From positions 192,450 through 256,449 of the forward strand of contig NZ_NEJP01000005.1 in the NCBI RefSeq assembly GCF_002113125.1: a stretch of 64,000 nt of DNA, in the 5' to 3' direction. The notes beneath the pieces were generated by a model, which worked only from the letters and a program-made list of their open reading frames with translations, was not told the DNA's origin and searched no databases. The position numbers and the translations under genes are program-made. The stretch comes from Pseudomonas sp. B20(2017). GTDB lineage: Bacteria > Pseudomonadota > Gammaproteobacteria > Pseudomonadales > Pseudomonadaceae. Numbering within the stretch: the stretch's first letter is position 1; each line of letters begins with the position of its first letter. Positions 9,159 through 15,653 of the stretch are shown piece by piece.

Positions 9159-9641
9159 TTGAGCGAAACGTTCTGTTTTCTGATGCGGCGCGACCTGAGC
9201 CAGGACGTGCCGACCATCGAATGGCCGAACGGCATCGAACTCACGACCTACAGCGCCGAACGCGCATCCGCCGTGCATGAACTGATGCAAATCGGTTACC
9301 GCGAAGGCGGTGGTCGGGTGCCGGCGCTGGACGTCTGGCAACAGCAGTTCGAAAACGATCCGGAATACGATCCGGCGCTGTGTTTCATTGCCAGCGATAC
9401 CCAAGGCGTCATTGGCGTGGCGCAATGCTGGACCAGTTCCTACATCAAGAATCTGGTAGTGCATCCTCGCGCTCAGCGTCTTGGATTGGGCCGGGCGTTG
9501 TTGCTTCACGCGTTCAAGGCATTTCGGGATCGACACGAAGGGTTTGTCGACCTGAAGGTGCTGGAAGACAACCGGCGAGCGCAACGCTTGTACGAAAGAT
9601 CTGGAATGTACGTGGTTCGCCGGGAATTGGTGCCGGACTGA
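9159..9641 (+). CDS. GNAT-family N-acetyltransferase
   Basis: 160 residues if translated from TTG at 9159, 3 bases after the cheV stop, or 152 from ATG at 9183; neither has a strong ribosome-binding site, and I keep the TTG because of the close coupling to cheV. The acetyl-CoA-binding GNAT core is clear: NLVVHPRAQRLGLGRALL (motif A) and DNRRAQRLYERSGM (motif B). The substrate is unknown. Probably co-transcribed with cheV and therefore possibly in the flagellar regulon. Confidence 0.85.
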   Translation: MSETFCFLMRRDLSQDVPTIEWPNGIELTTYSAERASAVHELMQIGYREGGGRVPALDVWQQQFENDPEYDPALCFIASDTQGVIGVAQCWTSSYIKNLVVHPRAQRLGLGRALLLHAFKAFRDRHEGFVDLKVLEDNRRAQRLYERSGMYVVRRELVPD

Positions 9642-9648
9642 CAGACTG

Positions 9649-9747
9649 CCATCGCTGGCAAGCCAGCTCCCACAGGTTTCCGGGTGCTTGCAAAATCTGT
9701 ATACGCCATCAATCCCTGTGGGAGCGGGCTTGCCCGCGATGAGGGCC
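9649..9747. repeat. Inverted REP pair
   Basis: Units ATCGCTGGCAAGCCAGCTCCCACAG and CTGTGGGAGCGGGCTTGCCCGCGAT face each other across about 40 bases, downstream of the GNAT gene. The two arms are less alike than in the other pairs of this window, so they look like two REP subtypes. Confidence 0.85.
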
Positions 9748-9811
9748 TCAAGACAACTTTTCCCGCTCAGGCATACTCCAACCTTGGCCTAAACCCAAGG
9801 ATGCCCGAACC

Positions 9812-10129
9812 ATGAAACGCCTCGCCCTCTCAGTGCTTTGCCTCATCGCCCCGTTGGCCCACGCCTCCAGCCCCGACGCCTGGGCGGCCTACGACAAAAC
9901 CGTACTCGCCAGTTGCACCAAGGCCAGCGGTCTGAAAAACGCCAAACCGGTCGGCAACGCCGCGCAATTCGATGACCGCGTCGGCTACACCGCCCTGTTG
10001 CTGCAAGGCCAGTACCCGCAAAAACACATGAAGGGCCAGCAAGGCACCGAGCTGTGCCTGTACAACAAAAAGTCGAAAACCGCGTTCGTCACCGAATGGG
10101 ACTCGATCCGCACGACCGCCAAACCCTGA
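9812..10129 (+). CDS. Small exported protein, unknown function
   Basis: 105 residues with a clear Sec signal peptide (MKRLALSVLCLIAPLAHA, cleavage about 18). The mature part of about 87 residues has two Cys (SCTKASG and ELCLYNK), which could form a disulfide in the periplasm, and ends in a beta-rich stretch. I do not recognise a domain family. It stands between a REP pair and the YkgJ-type gene. Codon use resembles the neighbours, so it looks like a genuine gene. Confidence 0.75.
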   Translation: MKRLALSVLCLIAPLAHASSPDAWAAYDKTVLASCTKASGLKNAKPVGNAAQFDDRVGYTALLLQGQYPQKHMKGQQGTELCLYNKKSKTAFVTEWDSIRTTAKP

Positions 10130-10216
10130 GCGGATGGCGCACAACTTGCTTCACTCCGGGCCTGTACGGCGGCTTTACGTCGCCGATTCACACCCTGATT
10201 GAAGATTGCCCGCTCA

Positions 10217-10966
10217 ATGAATACGACCTTTTCCTGCGTAGGCTGCGGCAAATGCTGCACCGATCACCACGTGCCTCTGACCCTGGCCGAAGCCCGCATG
10301 TGGGCGGACGACGGCGGTCAGGTGATCGTGCTGGTGGAGGCGTTTCTCGCCAACGGCCTGGGCCTGCCGGAACAGCAGCGCGAGCATGCGCAACGCCGTT
10401 CGGCGGTGGTGCGCAGCGGAATGTCCGACGCCCATGTGGCGATCACTTTTGCCGCCTACAACGTCGGCCCCTGCCGGAATCTTGACGAAGACAAGCTGTG
10501 CCGCATCTACGAGCGCCGGCCGTTGGTGTGTCGTATCTATCCCGCCGAAATCAATCCGCACATCCCGCTGAACCCCGCTGCCAAGGACTGCCCGCCAGAG
10601 TCCTGGGAGCAAGGCCCGGATCTGATCGTCGGTGGTGAACTGGTCGATCAGGAACTGGTGACGCTGATCCAGCGCTCCCGCCAGGCGGATCGCGATGACA
10701 TCCGGATCAAGGATGCGATCTGCGGCTTGCTCGGCATCCGCACCACCGCGCTCAAGGGCGACGGGTTTACCGCGTATTTGCCGGACATGGGCGCGTTTGC
10801 CTCGGTGATCGATCAGGTCACGGCGCAGCCGTTGAGCGAAGTTTCCAGCGAATGGCTGTTCCATGTCTCCGGCGACGACATCGCCGGGCAAGTACGGGCG
10901 GCCGGGGCACAAGTAGTGTCCGAACCGCCGCAGACCTACGCGTTCATTTCGTTGCGGGCGGCTTGA
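10217..10966 (+). CDS. YkgJ-type cysteine-cluster protein
   Basis: 249 residues from the ATG at 10217 (MNTTFSC); a TTG six codons upstream is possible but less likely. The N-terminus has the CVGCGKCC motif, followed at about 90-120 by GPCRNL, LCRIYERRP and VCRIYP. This spacing of cysteines is the mark of the YkgJ/FliB-like family, thought to bind zinc or an iron-sulfur cluster. The C-terminal part is unassigned. The function is unknown; it is probably cytoplasmic. Confidence 0.85.
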   Translation: MNTTFSCVGCGKCCTDHHVPLTLAEARMWADDGGQVIVLVEAFLANGLGLPEQQREHAQRRSAVVRSGMSDAHVAITFAAYNVGPCRNLDEDKLCRIYERRPLVCRIYPAEINPHIPLNPAAKDCPPESWEQGPDLIVGGELVDQELVTLIQRSRQADRDDIRIKDAICGLLGIRTTALKGDGFTAYLPDMGAFASVIDQVTAQPLSEVSSEWLFHVSGDDIAGQVRAAGAQVVSEPPQTYAFISLRAA

Positions 10967-10990
10967 TCCGGAGTTTTCGCCAAGGCTAAT

Positions 10991-11067
10991 GGCCCCTTCG
11001 CGAGCAGGCTCGCTCCCACAGAGGAATGCATTTCAAATGTGGGAGCGAGCCTGCTCGCGAAGAGGCC
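10991..11067. repeat. Inverted REP pair (near-perfect palindrome)
   Basis: CCTTCGCGAGCAGGCTCGCTCCCAC and GTGGGAGCGAGCCTGCTCGCGAAG are exact reverse complements over 22 or more bases, about 25 bases apart. They fill the gap between the convergent YkgJ-type and aer-like genes and may end transcription from both sides. Confidence 0.92.
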
Positions 11068-11080
11068 GGCCCAGGCAACC

Positions 11081-12673
11081 TCAATCCCGAACCTGCCGTC
11101 GCCCCCAGAACTCCCGCGCCAGCGAACGCAAATCCCCCGCCAGCCCCGCCACATCCTGTGAGTTGAGCTGGCTCTGGCGCCCCTCATCCACCGTCAGCTC
11201 GCACGCCGTGCGAATGCTGACGATATTGCGGTTGATGTCCTCGCTCACCGCGCTCTGTTCTTCGACCGCTGCGGCAATCTGCAGACTCATCTCGGTAATC
11301 TGCTCGACCCGCCCGCTGATCCCGTCCAAGGCCCGGGCCGCACGCTGCGCCTGTTCGACGCTGTTATCCACATGCTCGCTGCTCTGCTGCATCACCAGCA
11401 CCGCATCCCGTGCGCCGTTTTGCAGGGTGCTGATCATCCGTTGAATCTCGTTGGTCGACTGCTGGGTACGCTGAGCCAGACCGCGCACCTCATCGGCTAC
11501 CACCGCAAACCCGCGCCCCGCATCCCCGGCCCGCGCCGCTTCGATCGCCGCGTTGAGCGCCAGCAGATTGGTCTGCTCGGCGATGCTACGGATCACCTCC
11601 AGCACCCCGGAAATCTCGCTGCTGTGACCTTCGAGCTGATGAATCACCTCGGTCGCCCGGCCCAACTCCTCGGCCAGCCGCAACACCGCACTGCGACTCT
11701 CGCCGACCAGCAGATGCCCCTCACGGGTTTCCGTCCCGGCCATATCCGCCGCCACCGACGCCTGCTGCGCATGGCTGGCGACTTCCGCCACACTGGCCGC
11801 CATCTGATGAATCGCCGCCGCCACCTGATCGGTTTCCGCCTGCTGCGCCAATGTGCTGGTGTGACTGCTGTGCAGATGATCCACCAATTGCGCCGCATGC
11901 CCGGCCAGCCGTTGCGACGCATCGCCGATCCGCCCGACCACCGCACCGACCTGCGCTTCGAGCATCTGCAAGGCGAACTCGATCTGCCCGAACTGATCCC
12001 GCCGCCCGGTGTAAATGCCCTGACTCAACGGGTTGTCGGCAATCTGTTTCGCGCGTTCGGTCAGCCGCTCCAACGGCCGCAGTAACCAACCCACGCCCAG
12101 CGCACACGCGCCACTGCCGGCCACCAGCGCAGCGGCTTCGATGCCCATGGACTCCGGCCGCAGCCAGGTTTCAATCCCCAGCACCACCGCCAGCACCGAA
12201 CTGGTCAACGCCATGATCTTCGCCCGCAAACCCAACACCGGCAGCCGCTGCCAACGCGCCACCCGCCCCTCGCGCAACTGCGCATACGCCCGTTCCGCCG
12301 CCGCAATCTGCCGCGCATCCGGCCGCGTGCGCACCGACTGATACTCCACCGCCGCACCGTTCTGCGTGACCGGCGTGACATAGGCACTGACCCAGTAGTG
12401 ATCACCGCTCTTGCAACGATTCTTCACCAGCCCCATCCACGACCGACCGCGCTTGAGCGTCTGCCACATATGGGCAAACGCCTGCGCCGGCATGTCCGGA
12501 TGACGCAGCAAATTGTGCGGCGCACCCAGCAGCTCGTCGCGGCTGTAACCGCTGATTTTGATGAAATCGTCGTTGGCGTAGGTGATCGCGCTGGTCAGAT
12601 CGGTGGTCGAGAGAATGTTCGCATCCGGCGCAACATCGACATTGCGCCCGGTCACCGGGAGATTGATCTTCAT
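11081..12673 (-). CDS. aer: PAS-containing methyl-accepting chemotaxis protein, Aer-like
   Basis: 530 residues from the ATG at 12673 (MKINLPVTG). An N-terminal PAS domain (about 15-120) has the Aer-type sequence YANDDFIKISGY and LLRHPDMP. A short hydrophobic double segment (about 150-195) anchors it to the membrane, then a HAMP-like linker and the MCP signalling domain with its hairpin tip near EAARAGDAGRGFAVVADEVR. No periplasmic sensing domain. Aer proteins sense redox state through FAD bound to PAS and steer aerotaxis. Pseudomonads have several such receptors, so the exact stimulus is not certain. Confidence 0.9.
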   Translation of the reverse strand: MKINLPVTGRNVDVAPDANILSTTDLTSAITYANDDFIKISGYSRDELLGAPHNLLRHPDMPAQAFAHMWQTLKRGRSWMGLVKNRCKSGDHYWVSAYVTPVTQNGAAVEYQSVRTRPDARQIAAAERAYAQLREGRVARWQRLPVLGLRAKIMALTSSVLAVVLGIETWLRPESMGIEAAALVAGSGACALGVGWLLRPLERLTERAKQIADNPLSQGIYTGRRDQFGQIEFALQMLEAQVGAVVGRIGDASQRLAGHAAQLVDHLHSSHTSTLAQQAETDQVAAAIHQMAASVAEVASHAQQASVAADMAGTETREGHLLVGESRSAVLRLAEELGRATEVIHQLEGHSSEISGVLEVIRSIAEQTNLLALNAAIEAARAGDAGRGFAVVADEVRGLAQRTQQSTNEIQRMISTLQNGARDAVLVMQQSSEHVDNSVEQAQRAARALDGISGRVEQITEMSLQIAAAVEEQSAVSEDINRNIVSIRTACELTVDEGRQSQLNSQDVAGLAGDLRSLAREFWGRRQVRD

Positions 12674-12820
12674 GGAAAGCGCGCTCGTTTTATTGGAAAG
12701 AGTCGGCAGGGCTGCTGACTCTAAGCGCACTAACTGGTTAAACGTTGATCTGGCTCAGGAACTGAGCAATTAGCCATCACTGTGACCGAAAATCACAGCG
12801 ACGGCCGAGGCGGGAGTGAA

Positions 12821-13048
12821 TCAGCGCTTGCCCATCGAACGGCGAGTGCCCGACGGCGCCACACCCGGAGTCTTGGCGTGACGATCACCGTCCTTGCCCT
12901 TGAACTGCGGCTGTTTGGCCGCTTTGGCAGCCGCCAGCTCACCCGGCTTGAACGGAAACTTGAACGCAGGAATGGTCGGCTTGGATTCGCCGGCCTCGGC
13001 CAGCTCTGCCGGGACATCGCTCACAGCGTTGTCGATTGGGGAAGTCAT
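12821..13048 (-). CDS. Small Pro/Lys-rich hypothetical protein
   Basis: 75 residues from the ATG at 13048 (MTSPIDN), with GGAG about 8 bases upstream. No signal peptide or membrane segment. The middle has FKFPFKPGELAAAKAAK and the end is strongly basic (RRSMGKR), so it is probably cytoplasmic and possibly nucleic-acid binding, but that is only inferred from charge. I do not recognise the family. A good -10 box lies at 13103-13108, upstream. Confidence 0.7.
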   Translation of the reverse strand: MTSPIDNAVSDVPAELAEAGESKPTIPAFKFPFKPGELAAAKAAKQPQFKGKDGDRHAKTPGVAPSGTRRSMGKR

Positions 13049-13102
13049 GAAAGCTCCGGAAAGCAAAAAGTCCGGCCCGGTGGATGAGCCGCGAAGGCGC
13101 GC

Positions 13103-13131
13103 AGTATACCTGCGCGCGCGGACTTTAAAGA
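13103..13131 (-). promoter_or_regulatory. Possible promoter of the 75-residue protein gene
   Basis: The minus strand carries TATACT (13103-13108) with TCTTTA about 17 bases upstream as a weak -35 match. It is about 55 bases before the start codon. A palindrome GGACT-TTAAAG-AGTCC (13120-13135) overlaps the -35 region and could be an operator. Confidence 0.45.
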
Positions 13132-13168
13132 GTCCCCGAAAGGGTACGACCGGTCCCTTTTGGGGACT
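13131..13168 (-). terminator. Long hairpin after the DUF6124-type gene
   Basis: Arms AGTCCCCGAAAGGG (13131-13144) and CCCTTTTGGGGACT (13155-13168) pair over 14 positions with one wobble, with a 10-base loop. It is 14 bases past the DUF6124-type stop. The T run on the minus strand is short (CTCTTTAAAG). Confidence 0.7.
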
Positions 13169-13182
13169 GCTCGACTAACGGA

Positions 13183-13542
13183 TCACGTCTGCGGATCAAC
13201 CCGATCCAGCGCCCGATTCACAGCAAGCTCCGCCAGCATGATGATCTGCTGGATTCCCAACGCCGTACTGCGCTGCGGCCCCGAAAGCTCATTGGCGAAA
13301 TTGCTGGCAATGGTACTGGCCGAGGCCAGGGACTCGCAGGCATTGGCCAACAGGCTTTCGGTGTCCATATTGGGAGTGACCATATACATCGTGCTCGGGC
13401 GAAGCTTGGAAGGATTGGGGCAGAGGTAGTAGTCGAGGGCGCGTTTGATCGCTTCGCGGTTACGGGCGAGGTCTTCGGCGCGCATGGCTTCTTCGAGTGG
13501 GGTGGGTGATTCGAGGGGTGGGTCGGGTACGGGCTTCGTCAT
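13183..13542 (-). CDS. DUF6124-type Pseudomonas protein
   Basis: 119 residues from the ATG at 13542 (MTKPVPDPP). A Pro-rich N-terminus is followed by an alpha-helical body with RPSTMYMVTPNMDTESLL, NACESLASAS and ALGIQQIIMLAELAVNRALD. From memory this resembles a small family common in Pseudomonas and annotated DUF6124, with no known function. No signal peptide. Upstream is a long gene-free repeat region, and downstream a strong hairpin. Confidence 0.75.
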   Translation of the reverse strand: MTKPVPDPPLESPTPLEEAMRAEDLARNREAIKRALDYYLCPNPSKLRPSTMYMVTPNMDTESLLANACESLASASTIASNFANELSGPQRSTALGIQQIIMLAELAVNRALDRVDPQT

Positions 13543-13860
13543 TGAAATGTTCCTGTTCAATAGCCAGCACTCGTCGTTTCTCACGCGACGAAGTGGTGGC
13601 AGCTATGTGCGGAGTGAGAAACCGGTAGGAACAGATCCGGCCGGACCGAAGTCCGCCCGCACACAGCCGCCATAAAACATTGCAGGCAGCAAATAAGCCG
13701 GCGGCAATTATGGTGGTACTGATGATGGATTAACAGTTCCTAAGGGTTCTCACACCCGATCACAGAGTTTTCTGCGACAACCAAAGACTAGAGAGCGTGC
13801 TTCCGACGGACAACCTGAAAACATTGTGGGAAGGTTCGGTAAACCCCACACATTTTTAAA
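13543..13860. other. Gene-free stretch, left part of the 13.5-14.5 kb gap
   Basis: No supported gene. It should contain the promoter of the DUF6124-type gene, transcribed leftwards, but no clear -10/-35 pair was chosen. The short frames here have no ribosome-binding sites or recognisable domains. Confidence 0.5.
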
Positions 13861-13871
13861 CATTCAAAAAT

Positions 13872-13919
13872 GGAACGCGGAGCGTCCCGGGCTGCATTCC
13901 CACGCGGAGCGTGGGAACG
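13872..13919 (+). repeat. Dispersed intergenic repeat, copy 1
   Basis: GGAACGCGGAGCGTCCCGGG, then CTGCATT and CCCACGCGGAGCGTGGG. It holds two adjacent hairpins (GGAACGC/GCGTCC and CCCACGC/GCGTGGG). An almost identical element in the opposite orientation is at 20808-20852. Confidence 0.75.
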
Positions 13920-13951
13920 ATCAATCCCCACAAGATCTGGTCGGCTATCAT

Positions 13952-13982
13952 GCCGCCATCGCCAGCAAGCTGGCTCCCACAA
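13952..13982 (+). repeat. Single REP unit
   Basis: GCCATCGCCAGCAAGCTGGCTCCCAC is one REP half of the subtype seen at 9649, without a facing partner nearby. Confidence 0.75.
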
Positions 13983-13993
13983 AAAAGCAGTTC

Positions 13994-14026
13994 GCTTCTC
14001 GCTTCTCGCTTCTCGCTTCTCGCTTC
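13994..14026 (+). repeat. 7-base tandem repeat (GCTTCTC)
   Basis: Four exact copies of GCTTCTC (13994-14021) plus a partial fifth. Copy number may vary between strains. Confidence 0.9.
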
Positions 14027-14088
14027 CCACCACTCAACACGATGAGCGTTAGCTCGAGTAAAGCTTTTGACGTGCCGGCCCCATCGGA

Positions 14089-14410
14089 AGGCTGAGTGGA
14101 GGGATTTATCCGGGGGTGGGAGCGCAGCGACCGTGCGGCGAAGCCGCATGCATCGAGAGGAGGTGCAGCGAAGCAAACCGTAGGCGATGCCCCCGGATGA
14201 ATCCCGGAACGAAGGAACACCGAGCCACAGCGAGGCGCCGAACGCAGGGGCCAAGCCTTTTGCTTACTTTTCGGCGTTTGGAAAAGTGAGCCGCTGTAAG
14301 AGCGGAACCGCCAGCCGCAACACCCGAAGAAACGGATATACACCCAAACCCAAAACAGCATGGTCGGCCCAAAGGCCGCCAAGTCAAAAGCCGAAACTGA
14401 CAGCGCCGTC
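14089..14410. repeat. Structured intergenic element, probably a dispersed repeat
   Basis: About 320 bases with no supported gene but dense pairing: GCGGC-GAA-GCCGC (14135-14147), ATCCGGGGG (14108-14116) with CCCCCGGAT (14190-14198), and ACTTTTC...GAAAAGT (14266-14287). The open frame across it (13948-14382, minus strand) has strange Arg/Ser/Phe-rich content and runs through the REP unit and tandem repeat, so I treat it as spurious. I recall similar text in intergenic gaps of many Pseudomonas genomes, but that has not been checked. Confidence 0.55.
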
Positions 14411-14492
14411 AGCTAGCCGTCACCCTCCTGACCCCCAAACGAGTTTATAAAGAACCAACCTGCCCAACCTCCGTCCCCTGGCGCCCCAACGC

Positions 14493-15653
14493 ATGCAAAT
14501 CCAGAAGAAAAAGGCCCTGCTCGCCACCCTGCTGATCGCCCTCGCAGTCGCCGGCCTGTGGTATGCGATAAAACCCGCACCGGCCAAACTCGCCGCCCCG
14601 ACTGCGATCCCGGTCAGAGTCGTCGCCGTCAGCGAAAAAGACGTCCCCCGCTACACCAGCGGTATCGGCTCGGTCATCTCTTTGCACAGCGTCGTAGTGC
14701 GCCCACAGATCGACGGCATCCTCACCAAGCTTTTGGTCAAGGAAGGTCAACTGGTGAAACAAGGCGACCTGCTCGCCACCATCGACGACCGCTCGATCCG
14801 CGCCAGCCTCGATCAGGCCCGGGCGCAACTGGGCGAAAGCCAGGCGCAACTACAAGTCGCCCTGGTCAACCTCAAGCGCTACAAACTGCTCAGCGTCGAC
14901 GACGGCGTGTCCAAGCAGACCTACGACCAGCAACAGGCACTGGTCAACCAGCTCAAGGCCACCGCCCAAGGCAATCAAGCCTCTATCGACGCAGCGCAGG
15001 TACAGCTTTCCTACACCCAGATTCGCTCCCCGGTTACCGGCCGCGTCGGGATTCGCACGGTCGACGAAGGCAACTTCCTGCGCATGACCGACACTCAGGG
15101 TCTGTTCACCGTGACCCAGATCGACCCGATCGCCGTCGAGTTTTCCCTGCCGCAACAAATGCTGCCGACCCTGCAAGGCCTGATCAGCGATCCGCAGCGC
15201 GCCCAGGTCAAGGCCTACATCGGCGCCGACACCGACGGCGAAACCGGCAACCTGCTCGGCGAAGGCCACCTGACCCTGATCGACAACCAGATCAACGCAA
15301 ACACCGGCACCATCCGCGCCAAGGCCGAGTTCGACAACCCCAACCAGAAACTCTGGCCGGGCCTGCTGGTGACGGTAAAGATTCAGACAGCGCTGGATAA
15401 AGATGCGCTGGTGGTCCCGCCCACCGTCGTACAGCGCGGCCTCGATCAACACTTCGTGTACCGGGTCAACGGCGACAAGGTTGAAGCCGTGCAGGTGCAG
15501 ATGGTTTATCAGGGCAGCGGTCAGGACATCATCAAGGGCGTGCAACCCGGTGACGTTTTGGTCAGCGACGGCCAGTCGCGGCTCAAGCCCGGTTCGACCG
15601 TGCAGGTCATGAGTGAACCGCCGCAAGTGGTGCAAGCGGAGCCCAAGCCATGA
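14493..15653 (+). CDS. RND efflux periplasmic adaptor (MdtA/MuxA-like)
   Basis: 386 residues. An N-terminal hydrophobic anchor (about 8-27) precedes the periplasmic part. The biotinyl-lipoyl region (VVVRPQIDGILTKLLVKEGQ and the matching VQLSYTQIRSPVTGRVG) flanks an alpha-helical hairpin, and a beta-barrel and membrane-proximal domain follow. Adaptors of this membrane-fusion family link an RND pump to an outer-membrane channel. The start has no strong ribosome-binding site. The stop overlaps the pump ATG by 4 bases. No outer-membrane factor gene is adjacent. Confidence 0.92.
   Translation: MQIQKKKALLATLLIALAVAGLWYAIKPAPAKLAAPTAIPVRVVAVSEKDVPRYTSGIGSVISLHSVVVRPQIDGILTKLLVKEGQLVKQGDLLATIDDRSIRASLDQARAQLGESQAQLQVALVNLKRYKLLSVDDGVSKQTYDQQQALVNQLKATAQGNQASIDAAQVQLSYTQIRSPVTGRVGIRTVDEGNFLRMTDTQGLFTVTQIDPIAVEFSLPQQMLPTLQGLISDPQRAQVKAYIGADTDGETGNLLGEGHLTLIDNQINANTGTIRAKAEFDNPNQKLWPGLLVTVKIQTALDKDALVVPPTVVQRGLDQHFVYRVNGDKVEAVQVQMVYQGSGQDIIKGVQPGDVLVSDGQSRLKPGSTVQVMSEPPQVVQAEPKP

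Noticed and set aside
12780-12798. CTGTGA...TCACAG as a CRP/Vfr site
   Set aside because: The spacer between TGTGA and TCACA is 7 bases instead of 6, and it lies just past the end of a gene, so a weak terminator hairpin is as likely.
13948-14382. 144-codon minus-strand frame as a protein gene
   Set aside because: It crosses a REP unit and a 7-base tandem repeat, its composition is aberrant, and the DNA is full of hairpins; it is best explained as a structured repeat.
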